From the NCBI GenBank assembly GCA_030267565.1, contig BRXU01000002.1:4215501-4279500 (forward strand): 64,000 nucleotides of DNA, read 5' to 3'. Numbering within the stretch: the first letter of the stretch is position 1; every line of letters begins with the position of its first letter. Below, one piece after another: positions 20,531 through 33,100 of this stretch. The notes under the pieces are model-generated. The model saw nothing but the letters and a program-made list of their open reading frames with translations. It was not told the origin of the DNA and did no database searches. Both the position numbers and the translations under genes were made by a program. This DNA comes from Pleodorina starrii (Eukaryota; Chlorophyta; Chlorophyceae; Chlamydomonadales; Volvocaceae).

Positions 20531-23324
20531 ATGAGGCGTGCCTCGTTGGGTCGGCAGTGCACTCAACATTCCAGCGCTTGCACGCCGAAGAAGGACATTC
20601 GGCCATGGAAAGCCTTAAACCGACGTAACATTGTTATTGTTGCGTCGTCTGTAGATACGGGCCCGTCGACTTCGTCGCCCACGCCGCGAGCGTACACCGT
20701 GCGCCGGGCGACGCAAGCAGACTCCGCAAGCCTAGCTGCAGTCTGTGGAGAGGTAGGCTTATGAATATGTAAACAAAAGCAGCATCATGCGAGCCTTTGT
20801 AGTCATTGTAAGCCCTGCCCATGCGACGCCTCACGCCTGTCCAGTGCACAGCCGTGCGCACCGCCCCAGGGCCGCACCCGATGGCTTCGTACGCCCCTGG
20901 GGAGGGTAATAAAAAGAACATCGCAGCGAAGGGACGTAGACCGCGTTAGCGAGCTGACCCAGAACCCGGCAACTCTAACCGAAAGTACCTGTCACCTTAC
21001 CAAGGCTGGGAACGCCCCTGGGGAGGGAACCAGAAGGCTGCCACGGTCTGGCCGTGTAACCTGCTGGGTTTGTCATGCACCCTGCCGGGAACGCCCAAAC
21101 TCTACCACCAGGTTTGCAAGGCCGGGGCCCCCCTTCCCACTGCCGGCGTTGCTTTCCCCCTTCGCAGTCCTTTGGGCGGGGCAACTTTCCCGGCCTGGAA
21201 GTGGAAGCCCTCCACCAACTCGAGGAGCGGTACGCGGCCGTGATCGAGGAGGACATGCAAGTCAAGCTGACGGATGCGCTGGACGCAAAAGCGCAGGTGG
21301 GTGCGCAACGACGCCGGATGCGATTCGTTTTAGGCGCTAACGCGCCTCCTCGGTCTCCGGGATCCGTCCTGTCTTTGGCGCGCTTCCATCGTGCGAGCCA
21401 CCTTGGCCGCCCACGCAGGTGCTCGGTCCACGTCATTTGCCGCGCCCCTGCGCTCCGCGCGCTGCGCTGCTTTTTGTCCCGTGCCTGCACCTGGCGCCCA
21501 TCTGCGCACCGTTTGCTGTGGCCCCTGCCGCCTCCGGCTTTCAGCAGCATCCCGCCCTTTCCCCCCTCATCCCCTCATTCCCGCCTCAGGCGCAGCGGCA
21601 GCACCGGGAATACCGGCTCCGGCTCTACATGCAGCAGCTGAGGGCGGAGCTGGCAGCGATGCGGGGGGAGCCGGCGCGCTTCGTCACGCAGGTCTCCCCA
21701 CAGGACGTGTGAGTGCCGGGTCCCGGGGTGGGCTGATGGGGGCTGGGTTGCTTGGGGTGTGGGGTGTTGGCGGCGAGGCCTCCGGCGGGGGAGGGCCCAG
21801 GAGGCGGGGAGGACAGGGCTGGGCGGATGGATGGGGCCATTGCCCACTTTGTGCGCCCGCGCAACGGCGAAGGCGGCTCCCCGAATGTTGGGAAACGTTT
21901 TGAGGCGACGTGGGCAGTGGTGGTGGGCGGCGCCGGCGACCGGTCAGGGTCAGGGTCACGGTCTGGGTCGCGCCTCCCATTGCAAGGCTGCAGCGCGCGT
22001 GCACACACCGCGTGTCCCGCCCCGCCCCACCCCGCAGGCGGATGATTCAGCGGTGGCGCCGAAGCCGGCAGTTCATGGTCCTCGTCGCCGCGGAAAAGGA
22101 GCCGTCCTCGTCACCCTCGTCACCGCCCCACGCGAGCGGGCCCCAGGGGGACCGCAACGGCGGCGCGGCGCCCCGAGATGGGGGGCCTGTGGTGGCGTGC
22201 GCGACTCTGTCGCTGATGCAGCCGGAGGCGCTGCTTCCGCCGCCCTTCCCCAGCGCCAAGCCCTTCCGCTGCTACGTGTCCAATATGGCGGTGGCGCCGT
22301 CGCACCGCCGCCGAGGACTGGCCAGGCGGCTGCTGCAGCAGTGCGAGCGTGTGGGTGGGTCGTGGGTGGGTGGGTGGGTAGATGGGTGGGTGGATGGGTG
22401 AGGAGCGATGGGATGAGACTGCGCTGGGCTGGCCTAGGGCTGGGTCAGGGGTCAGCTCTGTCTATGCCTGTAGGTTGGCGGAGTTAGGGCTGGGTTGCCG
22501 CGCTGCCTGGGCTGGGCTGTGCCTGGCTGGGCTGGGCTGGGCTGTGATGGGCTTTAGGATGCTATGGAAGTCTTACATTGAGGGGCCCCATACGGCTTCT
22601 TGGGACGAGCGCAAAAGACCGCACGGACCAACCCCCTTTCGGCGCTGGCTCGTGGGGGCCGACTCAGGTCCGGGTCGACTGAGCTGCGGTGCCCATGGCT
22701 GGAAGGAGGGAGAGCTTGTGTTGGGAGCTCGGTGTGTGGACGCGGGGAATGCGGGTATTGAAATTGAGGCGCGGCACCCTGCATCCAGAATGTCAAATCA
22801 GCCAATCGCTGCCCCCTCCCTCATGCTTCCCCTCCCCAAAGTTCGCTGCGGTATCATTTTTTACTACCCAAAGTTCCCCCACATTCAAACCCGCATCTCG
22901 ATGTCACCACGGTTCGCTTCCCCGCCGCCTCACTCCTCCCGCAGCACGCCTGTGGGGCCACTCCTCCCTGTGGCTCCACGTCAAGGGCTCCAACGCCGGC
23001 GCGGAGGCGCTGTACCGCAGCCTGGGCTTCAGGCGCGTGGAGGAGGGCGGGCTGCGGCTGCTGCCGGGGCCGCTGTCGCAGGTGCTCATGTGCAAGCAGT
23101 TGCCGCCGCTGCCCAACGGCTGCCCGGTGCTCCTCAGCCGATCAGCTGCAGCGGCAGCGGGAGGAGCGTCGGCCGGAGGGGGCGGCGGGGCGCGGGGGCA
23201 AGCAGGGACTGGGGTAGAGAGCGTGGTGACGGGCGTGTCGGGCGGGGCGCGGTCGAGCGATGGCGTGTTTGTGTGGAATGCGGTGGTGGGCGTGGATGGG
23301 ACAGACGAGGCGGAGCGCGACTAG
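20531..23324 (+). CDS. GNAT-family N-acetyltransferase, probably plastid
   Basis: Five exons fit in frame: 20531..20752, 21168..21296, 21590..21708, 22038..22348 and 22945..23324, for 386 residues. The core is VSNMAVAPSHRRRGLARRLL followed by SLWLHVKGSNAGAEALYRSL and GFRRVEEG. This matches GNAT motif A, where R-R-R-G-L-A (about residues 247-252) is the acetyl-CoA pyrophosphate loop, and motif B with N-x-x-A-x-x-L-Y. The ATG at 20531 starts a basic, Ser/Ala-rich leader (MRRASLGRQCTQHSSACTPK) with VIVASS near residue 35, like a chlorophyte transit peptide. Plant plastid GNATs acetylate protein N-termini and lysines; the substrate here is inferred only. The C-terminal 60 residues are low-complexity. 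The exon 4 donor (C|GTGTGG at 22349) is chosen for frame; a donor a few bases later is possible. TGTAA lies at 23550-23554. Confidence 0.8.
22349..22401 (+). repeat. GGGT-rich array at the start of GNAT intron 4
   Basis: Directly after the donor the intron reads as repeated GTGGGTGGGT units broken by GTAGATGG and GTGGATGG. The G-triplets lie on the sense strand of the transcript. Confidence 0.85.
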
Positions 23325-25287
23325 CGGGAAGGGTTGGGTGTTGTGCGGTGGTTGGAGCCTGTAGGCTTCTGCCGGCGATATGACTGCCGAGATGTGCATC
23401 TTGACGTTATGTGATATACGCGTTTTCGTGCAGCCTGGCAAGCGCCAGCATGCCGCCTCGCCTCTCCGTGTAATGAAGAGCATCCGGATGCCGGTGCGCT
23501 CACAAGGGGCACGGCTGGCGGTCTGCGGACTGCCCCTCGTGAACATTACTGTAATCCTGGGGGACGTATGCGTACACAATGCGATGCGCTACCATGCGTG
23601 GCTACCCCGTGTTGTATTCTTGGGCAGCATGTAGTAGCGGAAAGGGCTGCCCTGACGTGCGACACACACGGCGTAATCGTAACGCACGTCAAGAAGATAA
23701 GAAGTCCATGGGTCCCACGTACTTAGTGCCCAGCCGCCTCAGTCAACTGTTGAAGCGGGGCCACAGCGCTTGCACCTCCGCGCCATCTGTGTGATGCACC
23801 CCACGTCCCGTCCAGCGATTCAGGAGCTCGGCAGCTGCGCCGTAGAAACAGCCAGGCGGGATTTGAAACCAACCAGTTACGCAGCTCTACTCGGCACATT
23901 TGGAACCAACCAATCAAGCGGCTCCACACAGCTCTTACCCAAATGACAAGACACCCACCAAAATTGGTTAGGCAAAGAAAGGTCAGTGTTTCGCGCCCTC
24001 TGCTGTTCGAGGGACCGACCGCAACCAAACCCTATGCCGAACCTATGCCCGTGACTGCAAACAAACTGCGCGCAAGCGCGCATCCACATGCCACCCCAAT
24101 CTAAGTCGGTAGTCCATGTACGCCAAACTCCATCCATGCCTCTCATGCATACATGCTAGTGTCGACAGCGGTGCCATTGGCATCGGTGCCAGCGCCAGCT
24201 CAGTCAGTGGCCAGCGGTGCGACAAACGTTACACACGACGTCAGAGGCACACGCCATCCCCTCAGCCAGATGCGCTCACACGCGACCAAGCTGCTGTCCT
24301 GGTTGCCGACACACAACTGCAGAACCCTTGTTAGCGTGTTTGTGTTCGGGGTAAGCGATCTGCAAAACCCCTGGGAGCTGCGACAAGACGTGCCACTCCG
24401 ACTCAAGCTCACCAAAAACCCGGCAGCCAAAAAACGCCGACGGGTCCCGCCAGCCCTCCTCGCGCTTGCGGGTACCGTGGGCCCCGGCCCCGGCCGCCCG
24501 GCCTCGGCTCTTGATAACACCAAAACACAAACTGCGGATGACGGCTTGACGGGCCCTGGCGAGGCCGCCTCACAAGGCAGGAAGTCTACAGGGCTTTTGT
24601 GGCAGGCAGCGCCTTTCCTCGCCCATCCCAAGCTCCGTCATTCGGTAAACGCAAACCACTCCAGCCCAGCCCCACTCCAGTTCAGCAGCCTCACGAACTC
24701 TGCACTGCGCCTACGGTATCTAACCCCATGCCTAAACCCCTTCAGGAGATCACTTGACAACCGCTGCCCGCATAGATGCCAGGTTGGCAAATGCGCCAGT
24801 GTGCGAAAGCAAACTCCCAACACAATCCATTCGATTTTTATTTTATCCTGCATCTACATCCTTCTACGTCGCAAGTCAGCACTTGGCCAGACCGAAACAC
24901 GAAGGCCGGACGCCACGGCCAAAACACTGTACAGTCAAGCCACCGCCGGCCCTCATATCGGCAGTTCCGAGATTGTCATGAGGTTCCTGTATTGTAACGC
25001 TGCCTGCAGCACCACCGGACCATCTGCCCGCGACGGGCATATTATGATGATGCCAGTGTGCCTCCTATCGAAGCGGGCTGAGCGATACGCGTACGTTGGC
25101 TACCTGGCTCCTGGCGGGATCCCCTACAGCTTCTGCCGGCCGACCTTACCTACAGGCGGCCGGCCGCCGCACGGGCTTGGGCCCTCGCCCAGCATCAGCC
25201 AGACGCCGCAACCAAGACCCCACCCTGACCCACGGGTCACCTTCCAAGCATTCACACCCAGGGCCAGGGTGGACGGTCCCAGCCCCA
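23325..25287. other. Convergent intergenic region with two 3' UTRs
   Basis: The GNAT 3' UTR probably ends after TGTAA 23550-23554. A minus-strand TGTAA (TTACA at 24229-24233) could end the RING gene transcript, giving a 1.05-kb 3' UTR. The middle is less GC-rich and no coding sequence or RNA gene is evident. Confidence 0.5.
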
Positions 25288-26532
25288 TCAGTAGGTCACG
25301 ATGCTGCCGCTGCTGCTCATCATCGGCTTGCAGGCGCAGCGCAGGCACACGATCTCGTGCGCGAAGTTGGGGCAGCCCCGTCGCACAAAGTCGCCCATGT
25401 TGGTGCATTGCAGCTCCCGCAGCACCAGGCCGGGGCAGTCTCGCAGCACCAGCTTCACGCGCTGGCAGCAAACCAGCAGCAGCTCCACAGACTCCAGGCG
25501 GCTCGCCACCACAACGCAGTCACGGCAATACTCTATCCGAATGCGTGTGTTGCGGCAGTCGCGCAGCGTGATGCGGCCGCGCACGACGTTGGTCACCGGC
25601 TCTGGCACGGCGCCGTTGCGCTGGTGCAGCAGCGCGCGCAGCTGGCGCCGCCGGCCGCGCGGACGGCCGCGCTGCTTTTCGGTTTGGGTGTGGGACTGGG
25701 CCTCCGAGGGGTCGTCGACGCGGGGGCCCGTTGCCCGGTCGCCATCAAAGCCCACGACGGAGCACCGCGGCGCGGAGACGAACCTGGCGAGGCTGCTAGC
25801 GGCGTGTGCGATGGCGAGGCCGCTGGAGGTCACTGCACGGCAGGTCGTGGAGAGGAGCGTCCTGCTGACGAAGCAGCCAGCGCGCACCGCCGGTAGAACT
25901 GCGCAACCGAGCACGGTGCGGCCCGCTACCATGCTGCCGCGGGCCACCTGTCGGGCACTGACTGCGGTGCCGTGCTGCGCGCGGCTGGCTACCGAACCCG
26001 CGGCGCTGCTAGGCGCTCGCTCGAGCATGTGCACGCGCGGGGATATGGCGGTATCCGCGGAGCCGAGCACGGTTGGCGCCACATGGTCGTCATCAAGAAG
26101 GTCGCCCAGCAGCTCGTCCCCAAGACGATGCCTCCGGCGGGGAGTAGGCCATGTCTTAGTGCCTGCACACAGAGGGGTACTCGCGTCCTGTCATACATCG
26201 GGTTTGGCTCTGAGTCCGAAACGTTACGCTATATGCTCATAGTCAACGCCGCTTGCATGCCGTAAGCATAAGGTTGGCACATCCGTTAGTCCCCAAAATA
26301 GTTGTAAACCTTGCTGGCATAGTATTGCACGAGCTAACCCCGTGTTTTGGCAGGACCCACCTTGCATGCTTCCCGTCTTTTCCTTCGTGCTGAAAGGAGA
26401 CGTTACTATGGCCGCGTGGCACACGGGGCAGCAACTTATCGCCGCGCGGCAGCTCTCGCATCCATAATGACCACAGCCAAGGTCGAAAGGCGGGTTACAA
26501 TCGTCGAACTCCTGCCAGCAAACCACGCACAT
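25288..26532 (-). CDS. RING-finger protein with a Cys-rich beta-helix-like C-terminal region
   Basis: Two exons fit in frame: 26532..26361 and 26162..25288 (G|GTGGGT donor, TGTGTGCAG acceptor), for 348 residues. The ATG at 26532 opens MCVVCWQEF. A C3HC4 RING occupies residues 2-38: Cys2, Cys5, Cys20, His22, Cys25, Cys28, Cys35 and Cys38, so an E3 ubiquitin ligase role is likely. The join then gives LGDELLGDLLDDDH and a basic/Ala-rich middle. The last 100 residues repeat short strand-like units with Cys at turns: GRITLRDCRNTRIRIEYC, DCVVVASRLESVEL, VCCQRVKLVLRDC. This spacing recalls the right-handed beta-helix of C-CAP/cofactor C (TBCC) domains, but I cannot confirm homology. The first eight residues before Cys2 may be missing if the true start is further upstream. 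Confidence 0.62.
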
Positions 26533-27729
26533 GCTCAAGGTGGCTGGAACATCCGCCGAGAAGAAGGTCCTCGACAAACTGCCTTGATTTAGCTGGCACC
26601 TAGAGCTTTAAGGAAAATTATTTCTTGAGAACGATTGGTGTGCAGCATCTACTTCATCAAGAGGGGGCAGGGGTCAAGTATTTGAAGTCATGGAAAGTAA
26701 AATCTGCCCAACATCAATGCAAGTATGTCATGCTGTAATGCAAACACCCCTTGCCACAGCCTTTGGAGGCCAGGGCATGTAAACTCCCTTCGCGCCAGGA
26801 CAGGGTGCTAGCAGCAGTTGACGGTAATAAATCTTCGCCGTACAAAAGCACCAACCAAAAAGTGCAACCCACATGGTGCTCCTAACCTTAAGTCGCAACT
26901 GTTACGAGACAAGCTTTGTCTGACCGATAAAGGAGTGCAGGGTTAAGCGGGTTTGTAAACTCTGGGGTGCTGGGGCTGCGAGAGGCCGGGGAACGGCCAC
27001 GGCGAACCCCACAGCCCTCTGACTTGAGCCTCTTACAGCGCTCTGCTGTGATTTGGATCGCAGCACGTCCTGACCACAGTGGAACAATAGCACACAAAGT
27101 GACTGACAACGGTCGCTCCGAACAGAGGGCTATGACCGGCTTCCGCATACGATACGGTACCATACCAAGCAGCCCCGATCGGTGAAAAAAGCATCAACGG
27201 CACGCAAAGCGGGGTCTATGCACCAACCGCCACCTCGCTCCGTAACCCAGCCTTCGCTGGGGAGCGGCTCACCATTGCGTTAGGTCGGCATCACGAGCAC
27301 CGGGCTGCTCAGGTCTTGGCAACGCCATGACGCAACCGATGGCATGCATGCATGCATGCATGCATGGTGGCGCCTACGCACCGTCTGTCAACACGCGTGC
27401 CATTCATACATATACGCCGCATAGGGGCACCAAACCGGCAGGCAGATAAGAGTGCCTGCGGGTTCTTTTACGTCCGACCCACGATTCGCTGAGGGTCCCT
27501 GCGCGCCACAACCGCGTTGGCGGTTCGACCATCAAATTCAGAAAGCTGCAGACGCCCACACCGCGCCGGAACTCCGCAGCGTGCTCGCATCGCTGCGTCG
27601 GTGGCGCTCTCGCTTAAGACACACACAGCAGAAGCAAACGGACGAACGGGGGCAGGCAAAGCAGAGCTGCCAACGCGCGCAGCGCCCCCCACGGCCGCAG
27701 TCCTCCGCACGCCCAGCGCGCTCGTGCCC
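26533..27729. other. Intergenic region between the RING gene promoter and the AIP2-like 3' end
   Basis: It holds the promoter side of the RING gene (minus) and the 3' UTR of the AIP2-like gene (minus). No TGTAA on the minus strand is obvious close to the AIP2-like stop. A GCAT microsatellite lies at 27342-27366. The left half is AT-richer. No coding segment is recognised. Confidence 0.5.
27342..27366. repeat. GCAT tetranucleotide microsatellite
   Basis: Six consecutive GCAT units plus one extra G. The unit is self-complementary over two copies (ATGCAT), so the tract is a perfect palindrome. Confidence 0.95.
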
Positions 27730-29492
27730 TCAGATGTACGCAAACTCGTTGTGCGACAGCGCGTTAGCCGCCCCCGCCCGATCCCGCGCCTCCTCCGCCT
27801 CGCGCTCCTTGCGCGCCTCGTAGTTGGGGTCGTCCGTAGGCAGCTCCTGGCGACAGATGGGGCACGAGTTGTTTTGCTCCAGCCAGGGCGCCAGGCAGGC
27901 CACGTGGTAGCTGTGCTTGCAGGGCAGCAGCTGCACCTCGTCGCCCACCTGCAGCGCCTCCGTGCACACCGGGCACACAGCGTCCCTGCGGCGGCGGGAT
28001 GGAAGCAGCGCGGGACGCACACAAGTGGCAAGCACAGCATGGCGTAGCATGCCGGTACCGGTACCGGTACAGCACACAGCGCAGCATAGCACACACGCAC
28101 ACACCCGAAACCGATGCCTCAACCGTCGCCATTCTACGCCTTCCGCACCCACTGCAAAGCCTGCAATCCGACGCCCGCAACTCAGAGGCCCCGCCCGCCC
28201 GCCCCCAAGGCCCAGGCTCCTCTCCAGACTCCACCCACCTCCCGATCTGGCTCTCCAGCGACGCCTCGTCCAGCCGGATGCGCGGCAGCGCCGCCACCAC
28301 CTTGCGCGACGCCGGCGGCTTGGAGGGCTGCTGCTGCCCCGCCCTCGCCTGCAGCGCCGCCAGCACGGCGTCCAGCTCCCGCTCGATGACCTCCGTGCCC
28401 CGGGCGACTGCGGACATGCCCGCGTACACGGCCTGCGTTCGTGTGGGGCCGGGTAGCGGCAGCGAGGCGAGACGTAGGGGTTGGTGCAGGAAAGTAGGTT
28501 CAGCGAGGGAAGCGGGTGAGGGAATGAAATTCGAGGGCTCAGAAGCGGCCTGGCATGGCCGCCGCCTGGATGAGGAGAGGCTGTGTGTGTATGCGGTGTG
28601 CAGCCATTCCTGCCGTCAGGGCACAGGGCGAGCCCGGCGTATGCTGGGACGCTGACAGGGCACTCCAAAAGCTGCACTAGTGGTGCCGCGATCGCACCTG
28701 GATGCCCTCCAGAATCGCCGCTTGCAAGTCCGCTCGCTGCTGCAGCCGGCTGGGCCCTCGGCCAGCATCGCCAGCAGCATTGCCGTCGCCGCCGCCGCTG
28801 CCGCCGACGTCGCCGTCGCCCTGGCCCCCCGGGGGTCCCGACGCTGCTGGCGCTGACGTGCTGGCGTCCCCGCCGCCCTCGATGCGGCGCCGCCTTGCCT
28901 CGTCGTCCAAGATCGGCCCCGTGTCGTCGTAGTGCGCGTCGACGCCCTGCACCGCAACACGCCCCCGACCAAAGCTTGTCAATTAAAGTCCTGCTGCGGC
29001 AGGGTCCGACAGCCGAACAACGCCGGAAGGCCGCCCATTTTAGCATTTGGGTGGCATGGGACACTCGGTACATACCCGCTGAGGCTGGCCAAGGCCGAGA
29101 ATGAGCTCCTCCATTGGCACGTCCGCCAGGGCTGCTGCGGCGGCAGCCTCCGTCGAGACCCTGACGGCCGCTGCCGGGAGCTCCACGTCGTGCTCGGTAA
29201 GGAACGCCTCCACCTCCGCGAGGCAGTGCTGGATACGCGCTTGCTGGTCGGCGCGCACGCAGTGGCTCACGCAGACGCGGAGGGCCTCCGCCGCGGCCTT
29301 CCACTGCGTGGGGCTGCTGTACCGCGTTCGCAGCAGCACCATGGTCCGCGGAAGCAGCTCTAGCAGGCTCGAGAGCTTTGCGTCGTTGTTGGGCGCCGTT
29401 GACGCCACCGATGCCGACAGCTCTTTCAAGCCCTGGCCAAATGTCGCCCGTTTTTCCAAGAGCGCGGCTATAGAACGCCGTTGCTCGTCCAT
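27730..29492 (-). CDS. AIP2-like RING-H2 E3 ubiquitin ligase
   Basis: Four exons fit in frame: 29492..29076, 28946..28698, 28432..28239 and 27985..27730, for 371 residues. The RING-H2 is at residues 291-331: Cys291, Cys294, Cys309, His311, His314, Cys317, Cys328 and Cys331, reading LPCKHSYHVACLAPWL and NSCPICRQELPTDDPNYE. The LPTDD-x-x-YE stretch, the Lys/Arg/Glu-rich helix after it and the short terminal tail (HNEFAYI) are the ending of plant AIP2-type ligases, which target transcription factors such as ABI3 in Arabidopsis. The target here is unknown. The N-terminal 139 residues are helical and correspond in position to the AIP2 N-terminal region. Exon 2 is mostly Gly/Asp/Ala linker. The ATG at 29492 lies directly after TTACAG, so an upstream exon spliced at that point is an alternative. 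Confidence 0.85.
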
Positions 29493-30142
29493 CTGTAACA
29501 AATCTTCCTCTTGTTGGGTTACAAGTATGTTGAGATGACAGCGATTGCGTCTGTAGGTATGCTTGCCAATTCAGAAAGTCCTTGAACTGTGCAGCGGTTA
29601 TTGCAGCAGCAATCTTAAGCTGGCATTAAAAACCGAAGAAATTGGGCCCGGTATTACGCGAGATGCACAACGATAGACTTGCATAACGCGAGGGCACCTT
29701 CTCCCCGAAAGTGCGAGTGGCGTGGCACCTCGCCTATCTCCAAGGATAGACTAACAGAAATATTCCATTTATTTTTAACAGTTACACAAGAAGAAAACCA
29801 AACTTGAAACTGCACCCCGCATGCACGAGGATCCACGGGTCCGGAGGCGTACGAACCGGACTCCATCCGCATGACATTCCGGCTGGGCCACATAGGTGCC
29901 ACAGAATCTTCGAAAACAAACAAGTGGCATGTGCTGGGCCAGGTCGCGCGCTCCCGAGCAGAAGATTGGCCACCATCCGTCGCACGCCCCCGCCATCTCC
30001 GCACGCTCCGCATGCAGCTAAAGCACTTGCCATTCGTAACATTCTCAGCATGTAACCCAAGCAGTTTCATCCCCGCATCCCCTTACCTAGCCTTGTCCGC
30101 CCAAAACAGCTGGACTTCCTATTTTTTGCTGCCTCTGCCCGT
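29493..30142. other. Intergenic region between the AAH 3' end and the AIP2-like promoter
   Basis: Both flanking genes read leftward. The minus-strand TGTAA (TTACA at 29782-29786) lies about 360 nt past the allantoate amidohydrolase stop and is the likely poly(A) signal. That leaves about 290 bp for the AIP2-like promoter. Confidence 0.6.
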
Positions 30143-33100
30143 TCAGAGCTCGTCCCGAACCGCCGGGGCTTCGGTCTCCACCGGCGGCGAGGGCGCCGCC
30201 TCCACAGCCTCTGCCGCCACCGCCTCCTCCACCACCGCCTCCGCCTCCTCCACCGCCTCCGCCGCCGCCTCCGGCTGCGTGTTGCTTAACATGCCTCCCG
30301 CCAGCCGGCCCCACAGGTACGACGCCAGGGCCGCGGTGCTGGCGGTCACGTCCTCCGGCTCCACATATTCCAGCGGCGAGTGACTGACGCCGCCACGGCA
30401 GCGCACGAACATCATGCCCATCTGCAATGCACCGCAACAGGCACCGCTCTCAACGAGACGCGCGTCGGATGCGGTGCATGCGCGCGAGTGACAAAGCCAG
30501 CCCGTTCCAGACGAGCAATGCGCGCGCTGCCTCTCCACCGCCGCCCCTCCAGCGACTTCCCACAGCCAGTTCGTCGCGGGCCAATCCCACCGCACCCGCG
30601 CGCGCTATCCGGGGAGCATCCAGACCTCCGCCTCCGCGCTCGCGCGCTGTGACCGCACCGCAGACCGCACTCCTCCAGCAACCGCACGCCCCAACGACCT
30701 CCAACCAGCCAGCCAGCAGCGCGCAGCTCCCGCCCGCGCTGCGTGACACTCCTGGCGCCCATCGTAGCGACAACCAACGCCAACACCGAGCTGTGGCGCT
30801 GCAACGGGCTGCGGCACGGCGCAGCCAGCGGTCCCCAACCCACCCAGTACGGCACGTTACACCCCATGTCGCCCCGCTCCAAACCGCCGGTTTTGGACTC
30901 CCCCAAGATCCTGACAAGGTACTGCCGCCCCGCCCCGCCCCGCCCCGCCCCGCCCCGCCCCGCCCCGCCCCGCCCCGCCCCGCCCCGCCCCCGCCTCCAC
31001 CTTGGGTATCGTTTCTGCGATGGCCATGGCGTCGTGTCCGGCCCCGCTGACCAGCACGGGCACCGACTGCAGCCCCTTGAGCAGCCCGCAACTGCGCTCC
31101 AGCTCCTCCGCAGTCAGGGCCGCCAGCAGGATGGGCTGAGCACGAGCGGCACATGGGGAGGGAGGGAGGGAGGGAGGGAAGTGCAGAAGCCGGGATGAGG
31201 AGCCAAGGTGATGGCGTAGAGGTGGGACGGAGGCACCAGGGAGGGAAGTGCAGAAGCCGGGAGAGAGCCAGGGGCCCTGGGCTGGCGGTTGTCAAGGAGA
31301 GGGCCGTGTGTGCGGCGTTGTTGAGGGCGAAGGGCAGGCGCGATGGGCGGGCGGGCGGGCGGGGTGTGGGTCGGTGTCAGCTGAATGCTGGCCACGACAC
31401 GACCCACGGCCCTCGCGCTGAGCGTCCACCTCACCCCCGCTCGTCCGCAAACTCCCAGGTCAGCCTTAGTCCGCCGCTCAGCCGCTCGCTCGCCATCGTT
31501 CTCAGCCCAGCCGCTGATGCGGCGACGCAACGCAGGCAACGCACCTCCGCCATCCGCACCGCCGCGCTCATGTTCTCAATGACCCGCGGGTCGCTGAGCA
31601 CCGCCGCGGCGTCGTGCTTGCGGTCCACCCTGCAGGCCACGCCGCGCCGCGCGCAGACGCGCTCCACCGCCGCCAGCAGCCGGTCCACCGCGGTGTGGCG
31701 CACGGGGTCCGTCTTGGAGCGCACGTCGACGCTGAAGCCGGTGTGTCCGGAGATGACGTTGGAGGCGCCGGGCCACAGCTTGAGCTCACCCACCGTGCAC
31801 ACCAGGTTCTCCTCCTGGGGCCCGGAGCGGCGGGTTCGGAAGGGCGGGTTCGGAAAAAGGAAGTCCGGGAAGGGGGAGTCCGGAAAGGGGGGGTCCGGAA
31901 AGGAGGAATCTGGGAAGGGGAGTCCCCTCCTCGCGATCCCCCGGCGCCCTCCCTCTCCGCCCCTCTCACTCCCGCTGCGGTGTCACCTCCACTCCCCCCT
32001 GCCGCCGCAGCCCTTTCCACGCAGCCACGCCGCCGCCGCGCGCCGCACTCCTCACCTCCGGCGCGCCGCCATCGCTCTCCGGCTGGGTGCACAGGGCCTC
32101 GATCGCCACGACGAGCTCCGCCGCCGCCGCCAGCGCGTCGCGCCGGCCGCGCATGGGCACCGTGCCCGCGTGGCCCTGCGTGCCGTTGACGCCCACCCAC
32201 AGCCGTGTCTGGCCAGCGATCCCCACCACCACGCCCAGCGGCAGCCCCCGCTGCTCCAGCACGGGCCCCTGCTCGATGTGCACCTCGACGTACTCGGAGA
32301 TGGAGGCGGGGTCCAGCGCCAGCGCCGCCAGGGCGACCCGTGGGTCGGTGTCGGTCAGTCCGCCCTCCTGCCGCAGCACCTGCTCCAGGGAGGTGCCCGA
32401 GGCGTCCCTGGAGGCCAGCATGTTGTACTTGAAAAGCGTGCCGGCCTGGAGGGGAGGAGGAGGAGCAGGACGGAGGGAGGGAGGCGAGGGAGGGAGGGAG
32501 GCGGGGGTGGGAAAGAGGGCCGGGAAGGAAACTGCCACGCGGCGCGAGCCGCTCGAGATGCCTGTTCAGCGCGGCGGTGCTAGGTTGCCGTGCGAGTGCT
32601 AGGATTTGCGCTGCGCCGCCTACTGCCAATCCCGCCGAGGCAGCGCTCCTCCTGCCATCAGACGGCGCCCTCCTTGCCATCAGGCGGCGACCTAGCCTTG
32701 CCCCCATCTCCCACACGGCGCCTGCCCACACGCGCCGACGGCCGGCCCAACGAATCCCACCACCCCACCCCCCTTTCCATCGCCCCGCCCCGCCGATGCG
32801 ACCCACCACCGCCCGGCTGCCTAGGAAGGTGGACTGGAAGCGCACGCCCTCCTCATCCGTGAAGGCCACCAGGTGCACCGACCCGAGGGTCAGCAGCGAG
32901 GACGCCAGCGTGGGCGGGATGACAATGTCGCCGTCCTGTGCAGCGGGGCGCAGTCCGTCGAGGGGGGTTGGGGAGTAAGATGATACCTCAGGGGGCCGGT
33001 GTGGGGAAGGGAAGAGGGAGCGGGCATACCTCCCTGGGTGGTCAATACGCAGCAGCAGCCGCAGCAGCAGCCGCAGCAGCAGCCGCAGCAGCAAGGTAGG

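Noticed and set aside
24153..25571. 472-codon plus-strand open frame
   Set aside because: It overlaps the 3' UTR and the last exon of the RING gene on the other strand and shows no conserved segment.
28050..28075. CCGGTACCGGTACCGGTACA repeat as a regulatory element
   Set aside because: It is a short repeat inside an intron of the AIP2-like gene and no function can be argued from sequence.
29040..29075. AIP2-like exon 1 continuing to the stop at 29040
   Set aside because: CGG|GTATGT is a good donor, and joining to 28946 keeps the frame with the next exon.
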